A stretch of 41,301 nucleotides of DNA from UBA11865 sp041570195 (GTDB lineage Bacteria > Chloroflexota > Anaerolineae > Promineifilales > Promineifilaceae), in contig JBFFWQ010000048.1 in the NCBI GenBank assembly GCA_041570195.1, forward strand, positions 1 through 41,301, written 5' to 3'. The notes under the pieces were generated by a model that worked only from the letters and a program-made list of their open reading frames with translations, ran no database searches and was not told the DNA's origin. The stretch's first letter is position 1. Each line of letters starts with the position of its first letter. Shown piece by piece: positions 17,201 to 25,692 of the stretch. Made by a program: the position numbers and the translations under genes.

Positions 17201-19795
17201 TTAGGATTCGTCTGCGTAGCGCCGTTTCCACTCGTACAGCTTGTTGATGGCCTCGAGTGGTGTCATGGTGGTCACGTCGAGATCGTTGAGTTCGTTGACA
17301 ACCGGGCTCGTTTCTGGAAACAGTGCGATTTGTTGGGCCGGCTTCAAGTGACTTGGCTCGACGGCCGTCGTCGGCGCGTGTTGCTCAAGCTCCTGCAGGA
17401 TCTCGGTCGCCCGATTGATGACGTCACGGGGTAGGCCGGCCAACTGGGCGACGTGGATGCCGTAGCTGCGATCGGCACCGCCGGGTAAGATTTGGTGCAG
17501 AAAGACGACGTTATCGCCTTCCTCGGCGACGGCGACGTTGTAATTGACGACCAGCGGCAGCAAATCGGCCAGACCGGTTAGCTCGTGATAGTGTGTGGCG
17601 AAGAGAGTGCGGGGCTTGAGCCGGGGGTGGTTGTGCAGATATTCGACGATTGCCCAGGCAATTGACAAGCCATCATAGGTGCTTGTACCGCGACCGATTT
17701 CGTCCAAAATCAATAGCGATCGACCGCTGGCGTGATTCAAGATCTCGGCCGCTTCGACCATCTCGACCATAAAGGTTGACCGACCGGCGTGCAACTCGTC
17801 GTGGGCGCCGATTCGGGTAAAGATGCGATCAGTCATGCCAATACAGGCTTCTTGTGCCGGAACAAAACTACCCACTTGAGCCATGAGCACGATCAACGCT
17901 ATCTGGCGCAGGTAGGTGCTCTTACCCGACATGTTGGGACCAGTAATAATCTGAATTCGTTCACTGGCTGGGAAGTGGCAATCGTTCGGCACAAAACGCT
18001 CGAGAGTTGGCGCGCGCTCTACCACCGGATGCCGGCCTGTGATTATGTCAAGCTCGGCCTCGTCGGTGAGTCTCGGCCGCGAATAATCGTTGGCTGATGC
18101 AACCTGAGCCAGGGCAGCCGCAACATCCAACCGAGCGACCGCGTGAGAGAGGGGCAGGAGACGGTTGGCGGCCGCGGCGACCTGCTGGCGAACCTCGGCG
18201 AACAGACGGCGCTCGATCTCTAGGATTCGCTCGTCTGCGTTCAATATGAGCGTCTCATATTCCTTTAGTTCGGGAGTGATGTATCGTTCGGCGTTGGTGA
18301 GAGTCTGCTTGCGAATATACGTTTCGGGCACCAGGTGGGCGTTGGCTTTGGTGACCTCGATATAGTAGCCAAAGACCTTGTTGAAGCCAACCTTGAGCGA
18401 CGTAATGCCGGTACTTTCTCGTTCCTTTGGCTCCAGTTCGGCAACCCACTGGCGGGCATGAGCCGAGGAATTCAATACACCGTCAAGCTCGGCCGAGAAG
18501 CCCGGTCGAATGATGCCTGGCTTGGCCAGGTTGGGCGGCGCGTCCTGAACGATAGCCTGTTCGACGATAGCTGAGGTCTCTAGGCAGTCGTCCAGGTGTT
18601 CAACCAACGGTTGCAACACACGGCCGATCCCATCCTCAGCGGCATGACCAAGCAATATTCGGCGCAGTTCGGGAATGATCTTCAATGCCAGCCCGATCTG
18701 TTCGAGATCGCGGGGCATAGCTGAGCCGTTGACAGCCCGATTGGTAAGACGCTCCAGGTCCGGCAATCGGCGAATCAACTCCCGCGTCTCAGCCCGCAGA
18801 AGCCCCTCAGAAAAAAAGACCTCGACCTGATCCAGGCGGTCATTCAAGTCTTCGATGACCAGCATCGGGCGCGAGATTCGTTCACGTAGCAAGCGCCTGC
18901 CCATGGGTGTTACTGTCTTGTCCAGCACCCCAAGTAGCGAGTTCGCCGTTCCGCCAGCCAGGGATTCGGTCAGCTCGAGATTGCGTCTTGAAGCGGCATC
19001 CAGAGACATGAAACTGCCAGTATTGTAGGTGGCCAGGCGCTGGATCTGGGCTACAGCGCCCTTTTGTGTATCTGCCAAATAGGTGATGATGGCTCCCGCT
19101 GCCCGCATGGCAAGTGGCTTGCCTTCGCAACCAAAACCAGCCAATGTGGTTACTTCAAAATGGTTAAGCAAGGTTTGTTCGGCATAACTTTCTGCAACTC
19201 GCCAGTCTGAAAGGCGGCTGACGGCGCGCAGATCCAGGGAGACAACGTCCAAACCTTGCTCGCTGTCGGCCAGTAGCAATTCGGCCGGGCGCAAGCGGGC
19301 CAATTCCTCTGAGATTGCCCGGCGTCCTTCTAGTTCAGTCGTAGCAAACTCGCCTGTAGTTATGTCAATATAAGCCAGGCCAGCTCGATCTTCAGACAGG
19401 ATAACCGCGACCAGATAGTTGTTCCGGCCGGCGTCGAGCATGCCGGGCTCCATAACTGTGCCGGCCGTGAATACCCGGGTCACGTCGCGAGGCATTAGGC
19501 CGTTCACCGTTTCGGTGCCGATTTGTTCACAAAGGGCTACCTTGTAGCCTTTTTCTATAAGCTTCGTAATGTAGCCCTCGGCTGCATGATGGGGCACACC
19601 GGCCATGGGCACGCGTTGTCCTTTGCCGACATTGCGGCCGGTCAATACCAGGTCCAATTCGCGAGCCGCCAATTCGGCATCTTCGTCAAAGGTCTCGTAG
19701 AAGTCTCCCAAACGAAACAGGACAATAGCGTCTGGATACTGGCGCTTTATCTCCAGATACTGTCTGCGAATGGGCGTCGCTTTCGTCTTCGTCAT
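17201..19795 (-). CDS. mutS: DNA mismatch repair protein MutS
   Basis: Recognises mismatches and small loops and starts repair. The 864 residues give a full MutS I: the mismatch-reading Phe32-x-Glu34 in GDFYETF, connector, lever and clamp domains, and an ATPase with Walker A GPNMSGKST (619-627) and Walker B LLILDEIGRGTS (Asp698/Glu699). It ends with the C-terminal dimerisation segment (PLEAINKLYEWKRR). No mutL is in the window. The gene is alone on its strand, after the phosphatase gene by 78 bases. Confidence 0.97.
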   Translation of the reverse strand: MTKTKATPIRRQYLEIKRQYPDAIVLFRLGDFYETFDEDAELAARELDLVLTGRNVGKGQRVPMAGVPHHAAEGYITKLIEKGYKVALCEQIGTETVNGLMPRDVTRVFTAGTVMEPGMLDAGRNNYLVAVILSEDRAGLAYIDITTGEFATTELEGRRAISEELARLRPAELLLADSEQGLDVVSLDLRAVSRLSDWRVAESYAEQTLLNHFEVTTLAGFGCEGKPLAMRAAGAIITYLADTQKGAVAQIQRLATYNTGSFMSLDAASRRNLELTESLAGGTANSLLGVLDKTVTPMGRRLLRERISRPMLVIEDLNDRLDQVEVFFSEGLLRAETRELIRRLPDLERLTNRAVNGSAMPRDLEQIGLALKIIPELRRILLGHAAEDGIGRVLQPLVEHLDDCLETSAIVEQAIVQDAPPNLAKPGIIRPGFSAELDGVLNSSAHARQWVAELEPKERESTGITSLKVGFNKVFGYYIEVTKANAHLVPETYIRKQTLTNAERYITPELKEYETLILNADERILEIERRLFAEVRQQVAAAANRLLPLSHAVARLDVAAALAQVASANDYSRPRLTDEAELDIITGRHPVVERAPTLERFVPNDCHFPASERIQIITGPNMSGKSTYLRQIALIVLMAQVGSFVPAQEACIGMTDRIFTRIGAHDELHAGRSTFMVEMVEAAEILNHASGRSLLILDEIGRGTSTYDGLSIAWAIVEYLHNHPRLKPRTLFATHYHELTGLADLLPLVVNYNVAVAEEGDNVVFLHQILPGGADRSYGIHVAQLAGLPRDVINRATEILQELEQHAPTTAVEPSHLKPAQQIALFPETSPVVNELNDLDVTTMTPLEAINKLYEWKRRYADES

Positions 19796-19873
19796 AGGAT
19801 GTGATTAGCTTGGCGAGGTCGCGGAATCTGGCGGATCATCAAAATCATGCTCGCGAAACACAATCGATGCTTC

Positions 19874-20443
19874 TCAAGTTGCACGGCCGGAGCCGCTCGT
19901 TTCAACACCGTCGCCAGGCATTTGATACTTCGTAATCCAGGATTCTAGGGCCCGTTGGTGCCGGCCTTGCAGGTTCACCAGCGGCCGCTGCTGTACCAAA
20001 AGCGCCCGCGCTTCATCATAGCTGCAGCCACGATAGCGCATGAAATAAGCGGCAACCAGCGTGGCCGAGCGCCCGCGGCCCTTGGCGCAGTGGATGAGCA
20101 CGCTGCTGCCGGACTGAATATGACGCTCCATGAATTCAGTGCCCGTATCTAGCATTTCCGGAGGAGGGACCATGACATCGAGCACCTTTAGCTTAAGATG
20201 ATCGATGCCATTGCGATCGTAGAGGGCTAAATCATCCTCTCGTTCGGCGCGTATGTCGACGACTGCTTTTATGCCGTTTTCGAGGATGAAGTCATAGTCT
20301 CGTTCATAAGTGGGCGCACCACCCATCCATATCAACGAATCTATCGGCTGGAACCAGGGATGACCCTGGATGCGTTCGTAGACAAATCGAATGGACGGGT
20401 ACAGCTTGTCGAATGACCAGTGAATGGGATTCATTGCCGGCAA
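19874..20443 (-). CDS. Dual-specificity (PTPMT1-like) protein or lipid phosphatase
   Basis: A 189-residue cysteine phosphatase. The P-loop HCAKGRGRS has Cys119 as nucleophile and Arg125 as phosphate binder, with Asp89 in KVLDVMVPPP as the likely general acid. The N-terminus (WFQPIDSLIWMGGAPTYERD) and the YFMRYRGCSYDEA-type helix match the small DSP group that includes PTPMT1 (phosphatidylglycerophosphate phosphatase). Substrate is not decided by sequence; phospholipid, phosphoinositide and phosphotyrosine are all open. It is soluble, with no signal peptide. Confidence 0.88.
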   Translation of the reverse strand: MPAMNPIHWSFDKLYPSIRFVYERIQGHPWFQPIDSLIWMGGAPTYERDYDFILENGIKAVVDIRAEREDDLALYDRNGIDHLKLKVLDVMVPPPEMLDTGTEFMERHIQSGSSVLIHCAKGRGRSATLVAAYFMRYRGCSYDEARALLVQQRPLVNLQGRHQRALESWITKYQMPGDGVETSGSGRAT

Positions 20444-20481
20444 GGATATCTCTGAAAAAAGGGAAAGGCAATACGTAACGA

Positions 20482-20502
20482 GTGAGCAGTGAACAGTGGT
20501 CA
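20482..20502. repeat. Three tandem degenerate heptamers
   Basis: GTGAGCA, GTGAACA and GTGGTCA follow one another without spacing. The role is unknown; this may be the edge of a dispersed short repeat. Confidence 0.5.
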
Positions 20503-20601
20503 GTACGAGGTGAATAGTTGTCTAGAACTTATTCTATACATCTAGGCCAATGATAGCTCTGGCGACGATCCAACTATGTGCATTGTGCGCATTGTATGCA
20601 G

Positions 20602-20696
20602 CAGATGCATCTGATGCGGCCAATGCGGAATATGACATCTATCACATGATGTACTGACAAATGTCACTTACCGCGTTTTATCGAACGAATTATCAT
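20602..20696 (+). promoter_or_regulatory. Complex control region of the sulfur operon: palindromes plus promoter
   Basis: In order: a perfect 12-bp palindrome CAGATGCATCTG (20602-20613), preceded by two tandem 9-mers (20577-20594); TGACA-TC-TATCA (20633-20644); TGACA-AA-TGTCA (20655-20666); one C; a weak -35 TTACCG (20668-20673); 17 bp; and a -10 TATCAT (20691-20696). With a start near 20702 the two operators centre at about -63.5 and -41.5, the usual places for an activator. The arsR promoter at 30227-30291 has the same arrangement. The binding protein is not known. Confidence 0.65.
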
Positions 20697-20737
20697 ACAG
20701 GCGATATGTGCAAAATTTCACAAACGGATCGTAGAGT

Positions 20738-21505
20738 ATGACTGAAATGTTAACTGCGAAAGAGATGCAGGCACTGCTGCAAGTAGATCGTTCCACCATT
20801 TACCGCATGGCTGAAGCAGGGCGATTGCCGGCCATTAAGGTGGGTAAACAATGGCGATTCCCATCCGATCAGGTGGACAGTTGGCTGCACTCCGGTAGTT
20901 CCTTGCCCACAAACGTCGACATTGGCGTTTCTCAGCCGAAGAGTCACTCGGACGAGCTGGCGGCGTTGCTGCCGCTGGAATGTGTGCAGCTGATTCAGGA
21001 TTCCTTCGCCGACTTGTTGGGTGTGATGTTGGTTGTAACTGACATGACCGGCAAGCCGATTACCCAACCGAGTAATCCCTGCGGGCTCTTCGAGGCCATT
21101 AGTGAGATGCCGCATGCCCTGGAACGTTGCATTCACAGTTGGCATAAGCTGGCGGTGACAATTGATCTTGAGCCACGATTCAGCGAGAGCCATCTCAATC
21201 TCTTGTGCGCGCGAGCCCTCATAAGGGACGGTCTAGAACTCAAGGGCATGGTCGTAGCCGGATGCGTAGCGCCTGAGGCATGGCCGCCGAATGAAAGCAG
21301 TGTCGACATCATGGCGGCCGAGTTTGGCGTGGAGACCGAATTGCTGGTTTCCCAGCTGAATGAAGTGCATGTACTGAGCAAGGGCCAGCGCGAAATTGTT
21401 TTGGCTCATATACAACAGATCGCCGATATCGTGGCCCATATCGTCTGTGAACGTAAGACGTTGATCGGGCGCCTTGAAGCGATCGCCGATCTGACATCAG
21501 TTTAA
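20738..21505 (+). CDS. HTH (excisionase-type) regulator with PocR sensor domain
   Basis: A 255-residue transcription regulator. Residues 4-52 are a MerR/excisionase-like helix-turn-helix (LTAKEMQALLQVDRSTIYRM, then KVGKQWRFPSDQVDSWL). Residues about 78-235 match the PocR ligand-binding domain, a PAS-related module, with VVTDMTGKPITQPSNPCGLF and a late strand LKGMVVAGCVAPEAWP. Several cysteines (in LECVQL, NPCGLF, LERCIHSW, LLCARAL) could sense redox or bind a metal or cluster; this is inference. It is the first gene of the sulfur operon, with the next gene 15 bases on. Either ATG (20738 or 20747) is possible. Confidence 0.85.
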   Translation: MTEMLTAKEMQALLQVDRSTIYRMAEAGRLPAIKVGKQWRFPSDQVDSWLHSGSSLPTNVDIGVSQPKSHSDELAALLPLECVQLIQDSFADLLGVMLVVTDMTGKPITQPSNPCGLFEAISEMPHALERCIHSWHKLAVTIDLEPRFSESHLNLLCARALIRDGLELKGMVVAGCVAPEAWPPNESSVDIMAAEFGVETELLVSQLNEVHVLSKGQREIVLAHIQQIADIVAHIVCERKTLIGRLEAIADLTSV

Positions 21506-21520
21506 AAGGAGCGAATTGTC

Positions 21521-22753
21521 ATGAAAAGAGTACTGATTCTCGGCGCTGGAACGGCCGGGACCATGGCTGCCAACAAGCTGCGGCACGTGCTGAGTCAGGA
21601 TGAATGGAAGATAACTATCGTCGATCAAGACGAGACTCACTACTATCAACCTGGTTTCCTCTTCATCCCATTCGGGATATATGGCGAAAACGATGTGCGT
21701 AAGCCTAAACGGGATTTTGTCCCCGGCGGTGTGGAAATGATCGTTTCGGAGATCAAGTTGATTGAGCCAGACGAGAACCGAGTGAAGATCGCCAAGGGCG
21801 ATCGTTATCTCTACTATGACTACCTGATCATCGCTACCGGGACGCATCCCAGGCCGGACGAAACACCAGGTCTGTCCGAGAGCGAGTGGCGGCAATCCAT
21901 CCACGACTTTTATACATTTGACGGCGCGGTCGCGCTGGCTAAGAAGCTGCGTACGTGGGAAGGCGGGCGAATGGCGGTCAACATCATGGAACTGCCTTAC
22001 AAGTGCCCGGTGGCGCCGTTGGAGTTTATCTTCCTGGCCGACTGGTATTTCCACGAACGACAAATGCGCGACAAGGTCGAGCTGACCCTGGTGACGCCTC
22101 TGCCTGGTGCATTCACGAAGCCTCGCGCGGCAGGTCTGCTCGGCAGCACGCTCGAAGACAAGAACATCAACCTGGTAACCGAGTTCTACACCGAGCGAGT
22201 CGAGCCAGAGCAAAAGCTGCTCGTCTCCTATGACGAGGAAGAGGTTCCCTACGACTTGCTGGTCACTGTGCCTGTGAACATGGGAGCCGAGGTAATCGAA
22301 CGTTCCGGTCTCGGCGACGAACTTAACCATGTTCCGGTGGACAAGCACACTTTCTTGTCAACCGAGTATGACAACATTTTTGCCTTGGGAGACGCGGCCG
22401 CTTTGCCAACATCAAAGGCAGGTTCAGTTGCTCATTTTGCCGTTGAGGTCTTCATTGAAAACTTCACTCGCCACATCGAAGGTCTGCCAATGCTCGAGCA
22501 GTTCGACGGCCATGCCAACTGCTTCATTGAATCAGGTTTTGGCAAAGGCATCTTGATTGACTTCAATTATGATGTTGAACCCCTGCCCGGCAAGTACCCA
22601 CTCCCGGGCATCGGTCCCTTCTCGCTGCTTCAAGAATCAGAAATGAATCACTGGGGTAAAGTGATGTTCCGCTGGCTTTACTGGAATTACCTGCTCAAGG
22701 GTAGGGAAATGCCGATCACGGCCCAGATGAGCATGGCCGGTAAGTGGAGCTAG
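21521..22753 (+). CDS. Sulfide:quinone oxidoreductase-like flavoprotein
   Basis: A 410-residue FAD-dependent oxidoreductase of the SQR/NDH-2 superfamily. The N-terminal dinucleotide fold is VLILGAGTAGTMAANKL, followed by YDYLIIATGTHPRPDE and the FAD-closing NIFALGDAAALPTSKAGSVA. It has exactly two cysteines: Cys162 in ELPYKCPVAPLEF, where SQR has its catalytic cysteine, and Cys334 in HANCFIESG, near the second. The third SQR cysteine is missing. The C-terminal part has aromatic, amphipathic helices (FRWLYWNYLLKG) fit for contact with membrane and quinone. It probably oxidises sulfide or persulfide and passes sulfane sulfur to the neighbours. AAGGAG stands before the ATG. Confidence 0.85.
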   Translation: MKRVLILGAGTAGTMAANKLRHVLSQDEWKITIVDQDETHYYQPGFLFIPFGIYGENDVRKPKRDFVPGGVEMIVSEIKLIEPDENRVKIAKGDRYLYYDYLIIATGTHPRPDETPGLSESEWRQSIHDFYTFDGAVALAKKLRTWEGGRMAVNIMELPYKCPVAPLEFIFLADWYFHERQMRDKVELTLVTPLPGAFTKPRAAGLLGSTLEDKNINLVTEFYTERVEPEQKLLVSYDEEEVPYDLLVTVPVNMGAEVIERSGLGDELNHVPVDKHTFLSTEYDNIFALGDAAALPTSKAGSVAHFAVEVFIENFTRHIEGLPMLEQFDGHANCFIESGFGKGILIDFNYDVEPLPGKYPLPGIGPFSLLQESEMNHWGKVMFRWLYWNYLLKGREMPITAQMSMAGKWS

Positions 22754-22763
22754 GAGGCCGAAA

Positions 22764-23426
22764 ATGGATCAGGCACTCGTAGAGTTAAATCAGAAAGTCG
22801 ACACACTGACCGCACAGGTAGCGTTCCTGGCCGAGGAAGCGCGCACTCAGCAGCAGCGCCGGCAGGAGTGGGATGAACTTAAAAATGACTTGACGCCGGT
22901 CGCAAGCGAAGCATATCGTTTATCGGTTCAACAGCTGGACGAGATCGAAGGATACGTGCGGCTTGAAGATATCATTCGCGTGATGAAACGGCTGATGCGC
23001 AATACGCGCAATCTCGAAGAGATGTTAGACCAATTGGAAGGTCTTGCCGACTTGGGCCGGGAAATCGGCCCACTCAGTCAAGATATGTTCTTGATGTTAA
23101 TGACCCGCCTGGACGAAATGGAACGCAAGGGATACTTTAACTTCTTGCAAGGCGGGATGGAAATCATGGACGAGATCGTGACCAATTTCAGCGAGGAAGA
23201 CGTTCGCCAGCTTGGCGAGAACGTTGTGCTCATTCTGCAAACGGTCAAGGAAATGACGCAGCCCGAGATCATGACGCTGCTGAGCAGCACGGTGCACGGC
23301 ATGCGCGAAGAAGATATTCCTGAGAATGTCTCACTGTTCTACATCATGCGTCAGATGAATGATCCGCAGGTGAAACGTGGTCTGGCCAAAACACTCAATG
23401 TTCTGCGTACAGTCTCAGAAAACTAG
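22764..23426 (+). CDS. DUF1641 family protein
   Basis: A 220-residue, largely helical cytosolic protein. Residues 1-35 are a likely coiled coil. The C-terminal part has the DUF1641 pattern, with SLFYIMRQMNDPQVKRGLA followed by KTLNVLRTV. The family is found beside or fused to SQR-like, FdhD and DsrE genes, and its biochemical role is not established; a scaffold or regulator of the flavoprotein is an inference. It starts 10 bases after the SQR-like stop, with AGGAGG overlapping that junction. Confidence 0.88.
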   Translation: MDQALVELNQKVDTLTAQVAFLAEEARTQQQRRQEWDELKNDLTPVASEAYRLSVQQLDEIEGYVRLEDIIRVMKRLMRNTRNLEEMLDQLEGLADLGREIGPLSQDMFLMLMTRLDEMERKGYFNFLQGGMEIMDEIVTNFSEEDVRQLGENVVLILQTVKEMTQPEIMTLLSSTVHGMREEDIPENVSLFYIMRQMNDPQVKRGLAKTLNVLRTVSEN

Positions 23427-23507
23427 GTCGCTCAAACATACGAGTGGCTAGGAAGAACGGAAAGTTTATTGAAATTGTTTACTTGAAGAGAGTGGAGGAT
23501 ACAAATC

Positions 23508-23825
23508 ATGGCAGTTAGAGAGATTGCCGGCAAAAATATCGAGTTTGATGAAGAAGGTTTCATGGCCAACCCGAATGATTGGGACAAGGATGTCGCCACC
23601 GAATTAGCCGCCGACATCGGCGTGGAGCCGCTAACTGATCGGCACTGGCAGGTGATCGAATTTTGCCGTAGCGACTTTCAGATACAGGGCGACGCGCCGA
23701 CATTACGCCGCATTACCAAGGAAGCTGGCGTTCCGACGAAAGAGCTCTACAAGCTATTCCCGAAGGGGCCGGCGAAAAAGGTCGCTTATGTTTCTGGCCT
23801 GGGCAAACCATCGGGTTGTATTTAG
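23508..23825 (+). CDS. TusE/DsrC family sulfur-relay protein with a single terminal cysteine
   Basis: A 105-residue DsrC/TusE fold protein that carries sulfur as a persulfide on its flexible C-terminal arm. The arm ends GLGKPSGCI, so Cys104 next to the last residue is present (CysA). The second arm cysteine of true DsrC, ten residues earlier, is Tyr94, so trisulfide formation as with DsrAB is not possible. That makes it a TusE-like or DsrC-like sulfur carrier. Other typical parts are IAGKNIEFDEEGFMANPNDWD and LTDRHWQVIEFCR. No dsrAB is in the window. GGAGG precedes the ATG, and an 81-base gap separates it from DUF1641. Confidence 0.92.
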   Translation: MAVREIAGKNIEFDEEGFMANPNDWDKDVATELAADIGVEPLTDRHWQVIEFCRSDFQIQGDAPTLRRITKEAGVPTKELYKLFPKGPAKKVAYVSGLGKPSGCI

Positions 23826-23996
23826 GCAGGTCGAGAGCGCGGCGAAGAGCAGGTCCAACGAATGACCTTGACATGCTCTATGCTGCTAATCCGATTCTAA
23901 TACGTGAGATACCCGGTGTGTGGCAGTTCGCCAGGCAATAGGAACGACCGATCCACCGGCTAAGATATTCCAAACTATGTTGAGGAGATTTCGATT

Positions 23997-24488
23997 ATGT
24001 TTGACGAAATAGGCGATCGTAAGCTATGCATCATTTGCTCCAAGGGCAGCCTGGATATGGCATACCCGGGACTGGTGCTGGCTAACGCGGCTTTGATGGA
24101 AGGGATCGACGTGACCATGTTCTTTACCTTCTGGGGATTGGACATGATCAACGACGAAAAGATGGACGATCTCAAGTGCACGCCATTAGGCAATACCTCC
24201 ATGGGGATGCCGAATGGCATGGGAATTCCGAATGTTATGGCTGTTTTGCCAGGCATGACTGGCTTCGCTTCTTCGATGATGAAGAAGGAGATCGAGAAGT
24301 TGGACTTCCCGCCGGTGCGTGAGTACCTGGAAACGATTCATGACGCAGGCGGCAAAATGTATGGCTGCAAGATGTCCATGGACATGATGAAACTGACCAA
24401 GGATGACCTATATGAAGGTGTTGACGCCGTAGTCGGCGCCATGGAATTCATGGAAATGAGCGAGGACGCCCAGGTCCTGTTCATCTAA
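23997..24488 (+). CDS. DsrE/DsrF-like sulfurtransferase
   Basis: A 163-residue protein of the DsrE/F/H-like group (COG2210 type). It opens with a Rossmann-like strand (KLCIICSKGSLDMAYPGLVL) and has a conserved Cys124 in GGKMYGCKMSMDMM, the residue that carries sulfur in this family. Methionine content is high, with a flexible Met/Gly/Pro stretch at 68-85. Partners are likely the TusE-like protein and the SQR-like flavoprotein. The 171-base gap before it holds a TTGACA (23868-23873) but no good -10 box, so read-through from the operon promoter is more likely. GAGGAG lies before the ATG. A terminator follows. Confidence 0.9.
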   Translation: MFDEIGDRKLCIICSKGSLDMAYPGLVLANAALMEGIDVTMFFTFWGLDMINDEKMDDLKCTPLGNTSMGMPNGMGIPNVMAVLPGMTGFASSMMKKEIEKLDFPPVREYLETIHDAGGKMYGCKMSMDMMKLTKDDLYEGVDAVVGAMEFMEMSEDAQVLFI

Positions 24489-24519
24489 GCCTACAGGTAG
24501 ATAAATCCCAGTCGCTGAT

Positions 24520-24556
24520 CCAGCCAATCGTGCTACGCGGGGTTGGCTGGTCCTTA
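24520..24556 (+). terminator. Terminator of the sulfur operon
   Basis: An 8-bp stem CCAGCCAA/TTGGCTGG (24520-24527 with 24543-24550) with a 15-base loop is followed by TCCTTATTTGT. It is placed 32 bases after the DsrE-like stop. Confidence 0.55.
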
Positions 24557-24573
24557 TTTGTCTAGGATAACAA

Positions 24574-24605
24574 AGAGGCTTCAGTCCCCCTGGGCTGAAG
24601 CCTCT
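24574..24605 (-). terminator. Terminator of the rhodanese lipoprotein gene
   Basis: A perfect 11-bp stem (24574-24584 with 24595-24605) extended by inner C/G pairs. On the minus strand it is followed by TTTGTTATC, 90 bases past the stop of the 24697 gene. The stem works best in that direction. Confidence 0.7.
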
Positions 24606-24696
24606 ACCAACTCATGCCAGACGAGTCTGGTTTAGCTCACTGCTGACAACGTTGTCTCAGCGGCCGGCGGCAGTGGATAGTTTCGGTGTTTCAGCG

Positions 24697-25608
24697 CTAG
24701 GATGACACTGCCTCTAGTTCTGCGACCGAGTAACCGGCCTCGGCCCATCCGCCAAAACCTCCCTCGAGACTGCTAGCGTTTTCATAGCCGTATGTCCACA
24801 TGATGGCCATGGCCATGGTCGAACGGTGGCCGCTACCGCAGTAAATGACGACCGTCGCATCATTGTCGAGCCATTCCGCACGCCGCTCATTGAACTCCTC
24901 CAGCGGGATGTGGATGAGATTCGGCGCGTCGACCGCGCCCTTTTCGTCGACTTCGCCCTGGGTCCTAACGTCGATGACGATAAGATCGGGATTCTCGGCG
25001 ATTGCTGTGTTGAGTTGCTCGGCGGTCACGCCTCCCCAGTCTTCGGGGATGGCACCCATAGCCGTATCAACCAGGCTGAGAAGGGCCGGATCTGGCTCGG
25101 CTGTCTTCAAAACCATAGGTTCGGCCGCAGCGCCCTCGATCACCGGATAACCGGCTTCAAACCAGCCGCCAAAGCTGCCACCCTTCAGGCTGAGCACGTT
25201 CTCCCAGCCCAAAGCGCCTAATTCGGTCATGGCGACGGTGCAACGCCAGCCGCTGCTGCAATAGCTCACGATGGGCGTATCGAGGCCGGTGGTATTGTAC
25301 TTAACCATGGAAGCCAACATGCCGCCGAAGGCCGCGTCCAGATCTTCTTCGCTGGCCAGAACGACTTCTTCAACCGGCTCGATCTGTTCGGCCGGCTCTT
25401 CGTCTTTGGCCACGGTCTCTTTAGCCGCGTCTTCTTCGGCCGGTTCAGTCGGCTCAGGCTCGAGTTCCGGTTCCTCCGTCGGCTCGAAGACCGTTCTGGC
25501 AACCGGCTCATCCTCTACCTCTTCTGCGGCCTCATCGCCGCCGCAGGCGGAAAGAAGCATGCCCATGGCCAAGACCAGGACAAGTAACCAGTACAGTTTG
25601 CTTCTCAT
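24697..25608 (-). CDS. Lipoprotein with two rhodanese-like domains
   Basis: A 303-residue protein exported and lipidated at Cys22 (lipobox LLSAC). An acidic Glu/Pro-rich linker runs to about residue 80. A shortened rhodanese half with loop CSSGWRC (Cys117, Cys123) follows, then a complete rhodanese domain with DVRTQGEVDEKGA and active-site loop CGSGHRS (Cys257). Rhodaneses move sulfane sulfur, so this would act on thiosulfate or polysulfide outside the membrane, next to a cytoplasmic sulfur-carrier operon. The first domain lacks its early strands. The gene is intact although the cytochrome gene upstream in the same orientation is broken. AAGGAG precedes the ATG. Confidence 0.9.
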   Translation of the reverse strand: MRSKLYWLLVLVLAMGMLLSACGGDEAAEEVEDEPVARTVFEPTEEPELEPEPTEPAEEDAAKETVAKDEEPAEQIEPVEEVVLASEEDLDAAFGGMLASMVKYNTTGLDTPIVSYCSSGWRCTVAMTELGALGWENVLSLKGGSFGGWFEAGYPVIEGAAAEPMVLKTAEPDPALLSLVDTAMGAIPEDWGGVTAEQLNTAIAENPDLIVIDVRTQGEVDEKGAVDAPNLIHIPLEEFNERRAEWLDNDATVVIYCGSGHRSTMAMAIMWTYGYENASSLEGGFGGWAEAGYSVAELEAVSS

Positions 25609-25692
25609 TAAAACTTCTCCTTACTATATTTCAATTACACATTCTCTTATCAGCACGACGCCAACGTGGACGCCGGTGCGGACCAAGTTCAC

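Noticed and set aside
23868..23873. TTGACA before the DsrE-like gene as a second promoter
   Set aside because: The hexamers at 16-19 bp spacing do not resemble a -10 box; the TAATAC further on is too far away.
24574..24605. GC-rich hairpin as a mobile REP-like element
   Set aside because: Only one copy is seen in the window and it is placed and oriented as a terminator of the minus-strand gene.
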